Notes: a model not told the origin generated them from the sequence alone. A DNA stretch of 64,000 bases from Caulobacter sp031457805 (GCF_031457805.1 NZ_JAVDXI010000005.1:248001-312000), one strand, 5' to 3'. Shown: positions 9,752 through 18,583, numbered from the stretch's first letter. Program-made: numbers and translations.

Positions 9752-10732
9752 CTAAGCCTTGAAGAAGGCCAGGAGGTCGGCGTTGATCACTTCCGGATGG
9801 GTGGTCGCCATGCCGTGGGGCAGGCCCGGATAGGTCTTCAGCACGCCCTTCTTGACCAGCTTGATGGCCAGGTGAGCGCTGTCGGCGATCGGGACGATCT
9901 GGTCGTCCTCGCCGTGCATGATCAGGACCGGGATATCGACCGCCTTGAGATCGTCGGTGAAGTCGGTTTCCGAGAAGGCCTTGATGCAGTCGTAGTGGGC
10001 CTTGGCGCCGCCCATCATGCCCTGGCGCCACCAGTTGTCGATCTGGCCCTGGCTGACCTTGGCGCCGGGACGGTTGAAGCCGAAGAACGGGCCTTCGGGG
10101 ATGTCGCGAAAGAACTGGGCGCGGTTGGCCAGCAGGGCGGCGCGGAAGCCGTCGAAGACTTCCATGGGCAGGCCGCCGGGATTGGCGGCGGTCTTCAGCA
10201 TGATCGGCGGCACCGCTCCGACCAGCACGACCTTGGCCACGCGGCCGGGCTTGGCGCGGGCGGCGTAGTGGATGGCCTCGCCGCCGCCGGTCGAGTGGCC
10301 GACGTGGAAGGCGTTCTTCAGGTCCAGATGGTCGGCCAGGGCGATGACGTCGGCGGCGTAGGTGTCCATCTCGTTGCCGGTGTCGGTCTGGGTCGAGCGG
10401 CCGTGACCCCGGCGGTCATGGGCGATGACGCGATAGCCCTTCAGCAGGAAGAACATCATCTGGACGTCCCAGTCGTCCGACGACAACGGCCAGCCGTGGT
10501 GGAAGACGATCGGCTGGGCGCTCTTGGGGCCCCAGTCCTTGTAGAAGATCTGCACGCCGTCCTTGGTGGTGACGAAACCGCTTTCGGCGCGGTTCGCGGC
10601 GTGGGGCGAGGCGACGGGCTTTTTCGCGGGGGTCGCGGCTTGGGCGGAAGCGCCCAGCGAGGCGGCGGCGGCGGCGAGACCGAAGCCGGCGGTCATCACA
10701 CCCCGGCGGGAAGCTTGGTTCGACTGGCTCAT
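9752..10732 (-). CDS. Tat-exported alpha/beta hydrolase (chloroperoxidase-like)
   Basis: 326 residues. A twin-arginine signal (SRRGVMTAGFGL at about 8-19, Ala-rich h-region, AQA cleavage site near 34) precedes an alpha/beta-hydrolase fold of the non-haem haloperoxidase/esterase group. Visible are the oxyanion HHGWPLS, the nucleophile GHSTGGG (about 160-166), the acid in MHGEDDQIVP and the His in LPHGMATTHPE. The start at 10732 is preferred to the ATG 6 bp upstream because GAGGG lies 6 bp before it. It is divergent from an OhrR-like regulator, in the place where an organic hydroperoxide reductase gene often sits; a role in peroxide or ester detoxification in the periplasm is inferred. Confidence 0.88.
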   Translation of the reverse strand: MSQSNQASRRGVMTAGFGLAAAAASLGASAQAATPAKKPVASPHAANRAESGFVTTKDGVQIFYKDWGPKSAQPIVFHHGWPLSSDDWDVQMMFFLLKGYRVIAHDRRGHGRSTQTDTGNEMDTYAADVIALADHLDLKNAFHVGHSTGGGEAIHYAARAKPGRVAKVVLVGAVPPIMLKTAANPGGLPMEVFDGFRAALLANRAQFFRDIPEGPFFGFNRPGAKVSQGQIDNWWRQGMMGGAKAHYDCIKAFSETDFTDDLKAVDIPVLIMHGEDDQIVPIADSAHLAIKLVKKGVLKTYPGLPHGMATTHPEVINADLLAFFKA

Positions 10733-10753
10733 GATCATCCCTCATTTCACGTT

Positions 10754-10848
10754 CGCAATAATGTTTATTGTGATAATGAATTAGACCTGCGCCAGTGCCG
10801 AACGCCTGTCCAGCATTTTATTTATTGCGATATCTTTTTTGTGATAAG
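10754..10848. promoter_or_regulatory. Divergent operator region of the OhrR-like regulator
   Basis: AT-rich 120-bp gap between the divergent hydrolase and regulator genes. A palindrome CAATAA-TGT-TTATTG lies at 10756-10770. Related half-sites TTATTGTGATAA (10766), TTATTGCGATAT (10822) and TTTTTGTGATAA (10837) run in the same direction. The location and A/T-rich inverted repeat fit a MarR/OhrR operator. The exact bound site is inferred. Confidence 0.65.
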
Positions 10849-10856
10849 AAAGAGTC

Positions 10857-11300
10857 ATGACGACGAAGACGCCGCCCCCGCATCCCCTGGATCAGCAGAT
10901 CTGCTTCACCCTCTACGCCACCAGTATGGCGATCACCCGGGCCTACAAGCCCCTGCTGGACGCGATGGGCCTGACCTATCCGCAGTATCTTGTGCTGAAT
11001 GCGCTGGGCGAGAGCGACGGCGCCACCATCGGCGCGATCGCGGCGCGGCTGGACCTTGAGTCCAGCACCGTGACGCCGCTGGTCAAGCGCCTGGAAGCCG
11101 CCGGCCTGGTCATGCGGCGGCGCGGGCTCGAGGACGAGCGCAAGGTCGAGGTGACGATGACGGAAGCGGGCCGAGCCCTGCTGGGCCAGTCGGGGTGCCT
11201 GAACAAGGCCCTGCTGGAGCGGTCCGGCATGGACGGCGAGGCCTTGGGCGCCTTGAACCAGCGGATCCAGGCGCTGCACGAGGCGATCGTGCGAGACTGA
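10857..11300 (+). CDS. ohrR: OhrR-like MarR family regulator
   Basis: 147 residues with the winged-helix MarR fold (helix-turn-helix about 55-85, wing about 86-102). The N-terminal LDQQICFTLYATS matches OhrR, placing the peroxide-sensing cysteine at Cys16. A second cysteine, Cys114, is positioned like the resolving Cys of two-Cys OhrR proteins such as that of Xanthomonas. It should repress its target until organic hydroperoxides oxidise it. The start codon follows only a weak ribosome-binding site (AAGAAAGAG). It is divergent from the Tat hydrolase gene, the likely target along with itself. No ohr/OsmC gene is in the window. Confidence 0.85.
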   Translation: MTTKTPPPHPLDQQICFTLYATSMAITRAYKPLLDAMGLTYPQYLVLNALGESDGATIGAIAARLDLESSTVTPLVKRLEAAGLVMRRRGLEDERKVEVTMTEAGRALLGQSGCLNKALLERSGMDGEALGALNQRIQALHEAIVRD

Positions 11301-11301
11301 G

Positions 11302-11326
11302 GGGCGCGGCGGAGGCCGCCGCGCCC
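11302..11326. terminator. GC-rich hairpin between convergent genes
   Basis: Perfect 11-bp stem GGGCGCGGCGG/CCGCCGCGCCC with a 3-nt loop, followed on the plus strand by TTAAAG. It lies between the stops of the OhrR-like gene and the peroxiredoxin gene and may stop transcription from both sides, though the U-run is weak. Confidence 0.65.
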
Positions 11327-11333
11327 TTAAAGC

Positions 11334-11816
11334 TTACAGCTGTTCCAGCAGGTACTCGGCCGACGAAACCTTGAACTGGCCGGCCTCCTCGACGTGCAGC
11401 TGGGTGACGACGCCGTCCTTGGCGACCAGCGAATAGCGCTGCGAGCGCGCGCCCATGCCGAACTTGCTGCCGTCGAAGTCCAGACCGATGGCCTTGGTGA
11501 AATCGCCGTTGCCGTCGGCGATCAGCAGGACCTCGCCGTCGATGCCCTGGTCCTTGCCCCAGGCCTTCATGACGAAGACGTCGTTGACCGAGACGCAGAC
11601 GATCGAGTCGACGCCCTTGGCCTTCAGCTCATCGGCCTTTTCCTTGAAGCCCGGCAGGTGCTTGGCCGAGCAGGTCGGGGTGAAGGCGCCGGGGACAGCG
11701 AACAGCGCGACGGTCTTGCCCTTGAAGATATCGTCGGTGGTGATCGGTGCGGGCCCTTCAGCCGTGCTGGTCATGAAAGTCGCCGCCGGGAGCGTGTCGC
11801 CAACCTTGATCGCCAT
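11334..11816 (-). CDS. Peroxiredoxin, Prx5 type
   Basis: 160-residue thioredoxin-fold peroxidase of the Prx5 (hybrid/AhpC-TSA) class. The peroxidatic Cys49 is in PGAFTPTCS, with the conserved Arg in MGARSQRYS near 128. It reduces hydrogen peroxide and alkyl hydroperoxides with glutathione/glutaredoxin or thioredoxin. An in-frame ATG 81 bp upstream was rejected, because MAIKVGDTLPAATF is the family N-terminus and GAGGAAA precedes it. It sits tail-to-tail with the OhrR-like regulator. Confidence 0.94.
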   Translation of the reverse strand: MAIKVGDTLPAATFMTSTAEGPAPITTDDIFKGKTVALFAVPGAFTPTCSAKHLPGFKEKADELKAKGVDSIVCVSVNDVFVMKAWGKDQGIDGEVLLIADGNGDFTKAIGLDFDGSKFGMGARSQRYSLVAKDGVVTQLHVEEAGQFKVSSAEYLLEQL

Positions 11817-11944
11817 GGGCCTGTTTCCTCGTGTGGGGGGTGAAGTTAGGGGGACTCGAATAGACTCCGCCGCAGCGGTCGCCAAGCACGCTTTCATGGC
11901 GCGTCCGACTTGAAACTGTCACAACGAAAGCCAATGCTCCGCTC

Positions 11945-12532
11945 ATGGTCAGCTTAATCGACGACGACGACGGCGAGTTCCTGATCGGCAGGCTGCTTGT
12001 CGCCATGCCCGGCATCGACGATCCCCGTTTCGAGCGAACGGTGCTGTACCTGTGCGCTCATGACGAGGAGGCCGCCATGGGTTTGGCCGTCAATCGTCCC
12101 GTCGAAGGGCTGACGGTGTTCGAGTTGTTGAACCGCCTGGGCGTGAGATCCGATATCCAGGCGCCGAGCGACTTGGTGCTGCTCGGGGGACCGCTGGAGC
12201 GCGAGCGCGGCTTCGTGCTGCACACCGACGACTTCAACTCGCCGGACTCGACCTTGGCCGTCGCCGACGGCGTCGCCCTGACCGCCACCCGCGATGCGCT
12301 GGACGCCATGGCCAGCGCCTACAAGCGCCCGCGCAAGTCGCTTCTGGCGCTCGGCTACGCCGGCTGGGGGCCGGGACAGCTGGAGCAGGAGCTGCGCGAC
12401 AATGTCTGGCTGATCTGCGACGCCGACGAGGGCCTGCTGTTCGACGAGGACCACGACCACAAGTGGACGCGCGCGCTGGCGAAGCTCGGGATTACGGCCG
12501 ATCACCTGTCGGCCACGGCGGGCCGGGCTTAG
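11945..12532 (+). CDS. UPF0301/AlgH (YqgE) family protein
   Basis: 195 residues of the YqgE/AlgH family. The signature FLIGRLLVAMPGIDDPRFER is at about 12-31, GLAVNRPVEG near 47-56 and GYAGWGPGQLEQE near 138-150. Biochemical function is not established in the family. It is convergent with pdeA; the stops overlap in TTAG (TAG on plus, TAA on minus). The same neighbour pair is recalled from C. crescentus, supporting the organism assignment. Confidence 0.93.
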   Translation: MVSLIDDDDGEFLIGRLLVAMPGIDDPRFERTVLYLCAHDEEAAMGLAVNRPVEGLTVFELLNRLGVRSDIQAPSDLVLLGGPLERERGFVLHTDDFNSPDSTLAVADGVALTATRDALDAMASAYKRPRKSLLALGYAGWGPGQLEQELRDNVWLICDADEGLLFDEDHDHKWTRALAKLGITADHLSATAGRA

Positions 12533-14196
12533 CCCCGCGCCTTAACCGGCGCCGCGCCGTCGACATAGGCCTCGTTGAGATAGACCTCGGCTTCCTGCGG
12601 CGAGAGGGCCGGCGCGTATCCAAAGCCCTGGCCATAGTCGCAGCCCAAAGACTGCAAGGCGTGCGCCATCTCGGCGTTCTCGACGCCTTCGGCGACGACC
12701 TCCAGATCCAGGTCCTGGCCCAGCTTGACCACCGAGCGGACAATCTTGGCCGAGCCGGCGTTGGCGCCCATGGTGCGGACGAAGTAGCGGTCGACCTTCA
12801 GCGTATCGAACGGAAGGCGCGTCAGGTACGACAGCGACGAGAAGCCGGTGCCGAAATCGTCGAGCGCCAGGCCCGCGCCGGCGTCGCGCAGCGTCTTCAG
12901 GATCACGGCGGCCCGCTCGGGGTCGCGCATGATGTCGCTTTCGGTGACTTCCAGTTTCAGCGCGCCCCTTGGCAGGCGGTTGACCCGCAGGGTCTCGGCC
13001 ACGTCGGCGACGAGGCCGGGGCGATCGATCTCGCCCGTCGACAGGTTGACGCTGACGGTCAGGTTTCCCATCGCCGGGTGCGCGGCTCGCCAGGTCGACA
13101 GCTGCTGGGCGGCGGCGTGCATCATGTGCGCGCCCAGCTCGCTCATCAGCCCCATCTCTTCGATCAGCGGCAGGAATTCGTCCGGCGGCAGCATGCCTCG
13201 GCGCGGATGGATCCAGCGGGCGAGCGCCTCGAAGCCTGAAAGCGCGCCCGTCGACAGGCGCACGATCGGCTGGAAGTAAGGCATGATCTCGCCGCGCCCG
13301 ATGGCGCCCCGCAGGTCGGCCTCCAGGGCCAGGCGCGAGAGCCCGTCGGTCTCCATCGAACGGCCGTAGGCGGCCGCTCCGCCGCGCCCTGCGGCGGCGG
13401 CGGCTTCGACGGCCAGCTCGGCCCGACGGAGCAGCTCGGCCGCGTCGGGCGCGTCCAGGCCGCCTTCGGCCGAGACCGCGCCGATCGACAAGGTCGGGTG
13501 AATATCAAAGCCGGCCACGCGAAGCGGCTGCTCCAGCGCGCTACGCAGAACTTCGGCGGGCTCGAAACCGCGCGGCTCGCAAAGCACCGCAAACTCATCC
13601 TCGCCAATACGGCCCAGGATCGATTGCGCCGGAAAGGCTGCGGCCAGGCGCGAGCCCAGAGCCGCCAGGACCAGGTCCGCGCGCTCGTGACCCAGGGCCT
13701 CGTTCAGACGACGCAGGCGGTCGAGGTCGGCGACGACCAGTTGGTGCGTCCCTTCCTGAGTGAGGCGCTCGCGCGCACGGGCGATAAAGCTGCGACGGTC
13801 GAGAAGTCCTGTCAGATCACAGAGTTCGGACGCGGAGAATTTCGTTTCGGGGGCGACGACGCCCGCAGCGCGGACGCCCTCCTCCAGCCAGACGCCGCGC
13901 CAGAGGCACGTTTCGCCGCCGCGCACGCGGAAGCGCGCCACGACTTCACTGCCCGGCTCGCGAGGCTTCAGCACCTCCTCGGCCTGGGCGCGATCCTGCG
14001 GCAGAGCCAAGGCGCGGAAGGCGGCCGATGAGCACTCAGGAGCCAGGGGGCCCAACCCCAAGGCGCGAGCCGCTCCGTTCAGGCGCAGGCGGTCGGTCTC
14101 GGGCTCCCAGATCCACAGGGCGACGTCCGCCGCGCCCAACGCCTCAAGCGTGGCCGTCGCGTCCCAGATCCGTCGCTCGCCTGTCCGAAAAGACAT
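12529..14196 (-). CDS. pdeA: Cyclic di-GMP phosphodiesterase PdeA (PAS-GGDEF-EAL)
   Basis: 555 residues: a PAS-like N-terminus (about 15-115), a degenerate GGDEF domain whose active-site motif is GEDEF at 198-202, and an intact EAL domain from about 290 (EAL motif 323-325, DDFGTGFSSLSYL near 440). This matches Caulobacter PdeA, in which GTP binding to the GEDEF domain stimulates c-di-GMP hydrolysis by EAL. In that organism PdeA keeps c-di-GMP low in swarmer cells and is degraded by ClpXP with CpdR at the swarmer-to-stalked transition; the C-terminal residues act in recognition, and here the protein ends KARG. It is the last gene of the long minus-strand run, 34 bp after the GNAT gene. Confidence 0.92.
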   Translation of the reverse strand: MSFRTGERRIWDATATLEALGAADVALWIWEPETDRLRLNGAARALGLGPLAPECSSAAFRALALPQDRAQAEEVLKPREPGSEVVARFRVRGGETCLWRGVWLEEGVRAAGVVAPETKFSASELCDLTGLLDRRSFIARARERLTQEGTHQLVVADLDRLRRLNEALGHERADLVLAALGSRLAAAFPAQSILGRIGEDEFAVLCEPRGFEPAEVLRSALEQPLRVAGFDIHPTLSIGAVSAEGGLDAPDAAELLRRAELAVEAAAAAGRGGAAAYGRSMETDGLSRLALEADLRGAIGRGEIMPYFQPIVRLSTGALSGFEALARWIHPRRGMLPPDEFLPLIEEMGLMSELGAHMMHAAAQQLSTWRAAHPAMGNLTVSVNLSTGEIDRPGLVADVAETLRVNRLPRGALKLEVTESDIMRDPERAAVILKTLRDAGAGLALDDFGTGFSSLSYLTRLPFDTLKVDRYFVRTMGANAGSAKIVRSVVKLGQDLDLEVVAEGVENAEMAHALQSLGCDYGQGFGYAPALSPQEAEVYLNEAYVDGAAPVKARG

Positions 14197-14230
14197 ACCC
14201 GTCCTGACCAGTTCGGCGAAAGCCGCAGCG

Positions 14231-14809
14231 CTACTCGGGCGCCACCAAGCCGAATAGGCGATGATCTCGCCAAGCGCCGTTAATTTTCAAATAAGCGCGC
14301 GCATATCCCTCCTCAGAAAACCCGCATTTCGCGAGTAACGCGGCCGAGGCGTGGTTTTCCGGCATGCATGCGGCCTCCAAGCGGTGAAGGCCCAGGCCGT
14401 GAAAGGCGAAACGGATCAAGGTCTGGACGGCGTCTGCCATGTGGCCTTGGCGCGCATAGGGCTCACCCAGCCAGTAGCCGATGGTTCCGGTCAGAGCGAC
14501 ACCACGCCGCACGTGAAACAACCGGATCGCGCCCAACAACGCGTCGTCCTCGCGACGGAAGATGAAAAAGGGGTACGCCTCGCCCGACTCCAGCTCGCGG
14601 GCGTAGGCCGCCAAGCGCGCGCGGAAGGCTGCTCGGCTGAGATCGTGCTCTGGCCAGGTCGGTTCCCAGCGCTCCAGGAAGGCCCGGGATTCGGCGCGCA
14701 GGGCCGCCCAGGGCTTGTAGTCGCGCGGCGTTGGGGGCCGCAGATAGACCGCGCCGCCCTGCAATTGCAGACGGGGACGAGGGCTCAGAAACGGCAGTAG
14801 GGCGGACAC
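14231..14809 (-). CDS. GNAT acetyltransferase, RimJ/RimL type
   Basis: 192 residues resembling ribosomal-protein N-terminal alanine acetyltransferases. Seen are VYLRPPTPRDYKPWAALR near the start, GTIGYWLGEPYARQGHM (acetyl-CoA loop, about 118-134) and NHASAALLAKCGFSEEGY near the end. The GTG at 14809 is chosen: TAGG lies just upstream and the coding potential begins there. It starts 18 bp after the M16 peptidase stop, so the two are likely co-transcribed. The acetyl acceptor is not known. Confidence 0.88.
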   Translation of the reverse strand: MSALLPFLSPRPRLQLQGGAVYLRPPTPRDYKPWAALRAESRAFLERWEPTWPEHDLSRAAFRARLAAYARELESGEAYPFFIFRREDDALLGAIRLFHVRRGVALTGTIGYWLGEPYARQGHMADAVQTLIRFAFHGLGLHRLEAACMPENHASAALLAKCGFSEEGYARAYLKINGAWRDHRLFGLVAPE

Positions 14810-14826
14810 GGACCTATCTTCGACCG

Positions 14827-16098
14827 TCAGGCCGCCGAGAACAACGCCTTGTCGAAGGCTTCGCCCGCCTTCAGGGCCGACTTTGCGCCGAGCACCGCCG
14901 TCGCCGCCCGGCCGGCCGACAGCAGCCTGCGCCCCAGTCGCGCCACGTCCTCCGAGGTCACCGCATCGACCTCCCGCGCCAGCTCGGCGGGCGGGTAGAG
15001 ACGGTCGAACAGCAGGATCTGTCCTGCGCCCTGCTCGGCGCGCGACAGCGGCTGCTCGCGCGCCATGAACATGTGCGCCTTCAACTGCGCCTTGGCCCGC
15101 GCGAGTTCGGCCTCTTCGATCCGATCGGCAAGCTTGAGCAGCTCGTCGGCGCAAACCTTGGCGGTTTCGACCGCGTCGCTCGCCGCGCAGCCAGCGTAGA
15201 TCCCCAGCGCGCCGTGGTCGGCGTAGGTGTCAGCGTAGGCGTCGATATTGTAGGCCAGACCGCGCTTCTCACGCGCCTCCTGGAACAGGCGCGAAGACAT
15301 CCCGCCGCCCAGGCACTCGGCGAAGATCCGCAAGGCGAAGTAGTCATCCTCACGCGCGCCGCAGGCCGGCAGCATGAACACCAGTTGCACCTGCTCGAGC
15401 TTGCGGGCCTCGGCCTGCGGACCGCCCACGAAGGTGGCGGATTGCGGAACCGCTGCGCCCGGCGTCGCCGGAAGGTCGCCGAACGCCCGCTCAGCGGCGG
15501 CCATCAGCTGATCCTCCTCTACGGCGCCCGTCGCCGCGATCACCAGGCGGTCGGCGGCGTAGAGGTCGGCGCGCCAGTCCGACAGCGCTTCGACGCTGGC
15601 GGCGTTGACGGTCTCGTCGGATCCGAGGATCGGACGGCCCACGGGATGGTCGCCCCAGCTGGCGCGCTGGATCAGGTCAAAGACGTAGTCGTCGGGCGCG
15701 TCGGCGGCCTCGGCGATCTCCTGCGCGACGACCTGCTTCTCGCGGGTCAGATCGGCGGGATCCAGCGTCGGACGGCGCACGAGATCGGCGACGACGTCCA
15801 TGCCGAGATCCAGGCCGCCTTTCAGCGCGCGAACCTGGAAGCTGGTGCGCTCGTAGCCGGTGGCGGCGTTGATCGAGCCGCCCTGGTTCTCGATGACCTC
15901 GACGATGTCGCGGGCCGAGCGCGCGCCGGCGCCCTTGAAGACCATGTGCTCCAGAAGGTGCGACCAGCCCGATCGCGCCGGGTCCTCATAGGCCGCGCCG
16001 CGCCCCGCCACGACGGACAGGGCCAGGGTTTCGAGGCCGGGCATCGGGTCGCAGACGACGCGGACGCCGTTCTTCAGGGTGCGCAAGGAAGCGGTCAT
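14827..16098 (-). CDS. M16 family zinc peptidase (processing-protease type)
   Basis: 423 residues with two M16 domains. The inverted zinc motif HLLEH is at about 47-51, with the distal Glu in the EIAEAADAPDDYVFD region near 125. The N-terminal LKNGVRVVCDPMPG and the R/Y-containing C-terminal segment resemble mitochondrial processing peptidase beta-like bacterial proteins such as Rickettsia PPP. It probably degrades peptides in the cytoplasm. It follows thrC by 46 bp, a conserved pairing in alphaproteobacteria. Confidence 0.92.
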   Translation of the reverse strand: MTASLRTLKNGVRVVCDPMPGLETLALSVVAGRGAAYEDPARSGWSHLLEHMVFKGAGARSARDIVEVIENQGGSINAATGYERTSFQVRALKGGLDLGMDVVADLVRRPTLDPADLTREKQVVAQEIAEAADAPDDYVFDLIQRASWGDHPVGRPILGSDETVNAASVEALSDWRADLYAADRLVIAATGAVEEDQLMAAAERAFGDLPATPGAAVPQSATFVGGPQAEARKLEQVQLVFMLPACGAREDDYFALRIFAECLGGGMSSRLFQEAREKRGLAYNIDAYADTYADHGALGIYAGCAASDAVETAKVCADELLKLADRIEEAELARAKAQLKAHMFMAREQPLSRAEQGAGQILLFDRLYPPAELAREVDAVTSEDVARLGRRLLSAGRAATAVLGAKSALKAGEAFDKALFSAA

Positions 16099-16144
16099 GA
16101 GGCGCGCTATCTAAGTCTTCGCGCCCCTAAACGCCAGCTTTGGC

Positions 16145-17542
16145 TCAACTATTCGCCGCGAAGGTCCGCACGAAGGCCTTCACCGACGAACCATCAGCCG
16201 GCAGACGCTCGAACTTCTCCGGCTTCTTGGAGAGGTCGGGCGTCGCGCGCGGGGTCGTGGGCAGCAGGCCGGTGGCGGCCTGGACCGCCTCGGGGAACTT
16301 GGCTGGATGGGCGGTCGACAGCACCACGACCGGGATCGCCGGGTCGATCCGGACGCGCTGGGCGGCGGCCAAGCCCACGGCGGTGTGCGGATCGACGACC
16401 TCGCCGGTCTCGTTCAGCGTCGAGAGCATGGTCTTGGCGGTGTCGGCCTCGCTGACGGCGGCGCCGCGGAACAACTCGCGCATCCAGCCGTGAGCGGCCG
16501 GTGGGATGTCGAGCAGGCCGGTGTCGGCGAAGGCGCGGAAAGCGCGGCCGGTCTCGACCCCGTCGCGACGCACGGCTTCGAAATAGAGGCGCTCGAAGTT
16601 CGACGCGACCTGGATGTCCATGGCCGGGCTCTGGGTCGCAGCGACCGCGCCGCGCGAATAGCGGCCGTCCTCGAAGGCGCGGGCCAGAATGTCGTTGCTG
16701 TTGGTGGCGGCGGTCACCGAATGGATCGGCAAACCCAGGGTCTTGGCGACAAAGGCCGCATAGGCGTCGCCAAAATTGCCGGTCGGCACCACGAAGGCGA
16801 CCTCGCGCGCCGGGGCGCCTAGGGCGACGGCGGCGGTGAAATAATAGACGCTCTGGGCAGCGATCCGCGCCCAGTTGATCGAGTTGACGCCCGACAGGTC
16901 CACCGCGTGGCGGAACTGGTCGTCCTGGAAGGCCTGCTTGACGATGGCCTGGCAGTCATCGAACGAGCCCAGCACCGAGACGCAGGCGACATTGGCGTCG
17001 GTCGCCGTCGTCATGAAGCGACGCTGCACCTCGCTGATGCGCCCCTCGGGGAAGAGCGCGACGATGCGGGCGTTCTTGCGGCCCCGGAACGCCTCGACGG
17101 CCGCGCCGCCCGTGTCGCCCGAGGTGGCGCAAATGATGGTCATCTTCCGCGACTGGCGCTCCAGGACGTAGTCGTAGAGGCGGCCCAGGAGCTGCATCGC
17201 AACATCTTTGAACGCCAGGGTCGGACCGTGGAACAGCTCCAGGAGGTAGCGGTTGGGCGTCAGCTGTTTGACGGGAACCACGGCCGTGTGGGCGAAGGTG
17301 GCGTAGGCCTCCTCGCACATCTGGGCCAGATCCTCCGCCGGAATGTCGTCGCCCACGAACTTGCCGACTACGGCGGCGGCGACCTCGGCGTACGGCTTGC
17401 CGGCGAACGCGGCGATCTCCTTGGCGGTGAAGCGCGGCCATTCGGCGGGCACATACAGGCCGCCGTCGGGCGCCAGACCCGCCAGGACAGCATCAAGAAA
17501 GCCGATCGGCGCGGACTGGCCGCGGGTCGAAACGTAACGCAT
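16145..17542 (-). CDS. thrC: Threonine synthase
   Basis: 465-residue PLP enzyme converting O-phosphohomoserine to threonine. The N-terminus MRYVSTRGQSAPIGFLDAVL and the PLP-lysine segment GPTLAFKDVAMQLLG (about 106-120) match class II (long) threonine synthases, as do CATSGDTGGAAVEA and the GNFGDAYA phosphate loop. The longer reading frame begins 69 bp upstream inside SURF1 and is rejected. The ATG shares its A with the SURF1 TGA stop (TGATG), so translation is coupled. Confidence 0.95.
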   Translation of the reverse strand: MRYVSTRGQSAPIGFLDAVLAGLAPDGGLYVPAEWPRFTAKEIAAFAGKPYAEVAAAVVGKFVGDDIPAEDLAQMCEEAYATFAHTAVVPVKQLTPNRYLLELFHGPTLAFKDVAMQLLGRLYDYVLERQSRKMTIICATSGDTGGAAVEAFRGRKNARIVALFPEGRISEVQRRFMTTATDANVACVSVLGSFDDCQAIVKQAFQDDQFRHAVDLSGVNSINWARIAAQSVYYFTAAVALGAPAREVAFVVPTGNFGDAYAAFVAKTLGLPIHSVTAATNSNDILARAFEDGRYSRGAVAATQSPAMDIQVASNFERLYFEAVRRDGVETGRAFRAFADTGLLDIPPAAHGWMRELFRGAAVSEADTAKTMLSTLNETGEVVDPHTAVGLAAAQRVRIDPAIPVVVLSTAHPAKFPEAVQAATGLLPTTPRATPDLSKKPEKFERLPADGSSVKAFVRTFAANS

Positions 17543-18228
17543 CAGGGTCTCAGTCTCCGCCAGAGCATGGCGGCATAGATAAACAGCAGGGTTACGGCAA
17601 GACCAAACCATGTAAGGGCGTATTCCAGGTGCCGATTGGAAATTTCTGCCGGCAGCGGCGCCGGAGTCAGCCCGGCCGGCGCCGGGGTTTCCTGCTCGGC
17701 CATCAACACCAGCGGGGCGGGCTTGCGATCGGCGTAGCGCTCCAGGACCTTGGCGCGGTCGCCGCCCAGTTGCTCAATCGGACTCAGCACCCCCACCACG
17801 CGGCGCGGCGCTTCGAAGGCGCGCGGCGCCGGCGCCACCTGGCCGGTGAGGCCGGGCACGACACCGCGATCGACCAGGACCATGTTGTAGGGTCCGGCCA
17901 GGACCGCGCACGGAGCCTGCGCGCGCCAGACGACATCGCCGTCGCGCACGCCATAGACCAGAGGTAACGGCTCGCCGCCGACGTCGCCACAGTCGACGCT
18001 GACGCGGGTCCAGGCCAGGTCCTCTGGCCTTGCTGTGGCGGTCAGGACCTGCACCAGCGGCAGGGCGGGCGCGGTCTTCAGCGCCTCAAGGCGGGCGAGC
18101 ACGCCCTCCTTCCAGTCGCGTCTTTGCAGTTGCCAACCGCCCAGACCGCAAAGGATCGCAAAGGCGACAGCGGTGGCGATGGTCAGGCCGATCGGAAAGC
18201 GACGCGGCGTAGCCGGAGCGTCAGACAT
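17542..18228 (-). CDS. SURF1 family cytochrome oxidase assembly protein
   Basis: 228 residues with transmembrane helices near residues 13-31 and 200-222 flanking a periplasmic domain, the SURF1/Shy1 topology. Motifs include GLGGWQLQRRDWKE near 24-37, VLVDRGVVP near 116-124 and NRHLEYALTWFGLA near 196-209. It helps insert haem a into subunit I of aa3 oxidase. Its start overlaps the DUF983 gene by 8 bp and its stop touches thrC, so the assembly genes and thrC are read together. Confidence 0.92.
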   Translation of the reverse strand: MSDAPATPRRFPIGLTIATAVAFAILCGLGGWQLQRRDWKEGVLARLEALKTAPALPLVQVLTATARPEDLAWTRVSVDCGDVGGEPLPLVYGVRDGDVVWRAQAPCAVLAGPYNMVLVDRGVVPGLTGQVAPAPRAFEAPRRVVGVLSPIEQLGGDRAKVLERYADRKPAPLVLMAEQETPAPAGLTPAPLPAEISNRHLEYALTWFGLAVTLLFIYAAMLWRRLRP

Positions 18229-18583
18229 GGTCCCGCCCCGCTTCAGAAGCTTTCTGGGCGATCTGGGCGGCGACCATCAGGCCTTTAGCCGGACGCATCA
18301 GGCCAAGGCTGATCACCACCACGGCTGGCAGCCAGACCACCAGCGACACCCAGACGGGCCAGTACCAGGCGAACATGGAGAACAACGCCCCGAAGGCGCA
18401 GATCGCGCCGGCGATCAGGATGACAAATGTCGCCGCGCCGTCGCCGGTCTCGTGCTTGCCCAGGTCGAATCCGCAGGCCTCGCACCTTGGCGCAACCTTC
18501 AGAAAGCCCTCGAAGAGATAGCCCTCGCCGCAGTTCGGGCATAAGCCGCGGGCGCCGGCGGCGTAGGGGTTGGTCTTGGTCAC
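18221..18583 (-). CDS. DUF983 membrane protein with zinc ribbon
   Basis: 120 residues. An N-terminal zinc-ribbon-like segment has CPNCGEG and CEACGFD pairs (about 15-41), then two hydrophobic hairpin helices (about 50-95). DUF983 genes are regularly embedded in alphaproteobacterial cytochrome oxidase clusters, between ctaE and SURF1 as here, which suggests a part in oxidase assembly; no mechanism is known. A strong terminator lies between ctaE and this gene, so it may have its own promoter or depend on read-through. Confidence 0.88.
   Translation of the reverse strand: MTKTNPYAAGARGLCPNCGEGYLFEGFLKVAPRCEACGFDLGKHETGDGAATFVILIAGAICAFGALFSMFAWYWPVWVSLVVWLPAVVVISLGLMRPAKGLMVAAQIAQKASEAGRDHV

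Noticed and set aside
14280..14297. TTAA-like pair resembling a CtrA site upstream of pdeA
   Set aside because: Second half reads ATAA, and it lies inside the GNAT coding region; not a consensus match.
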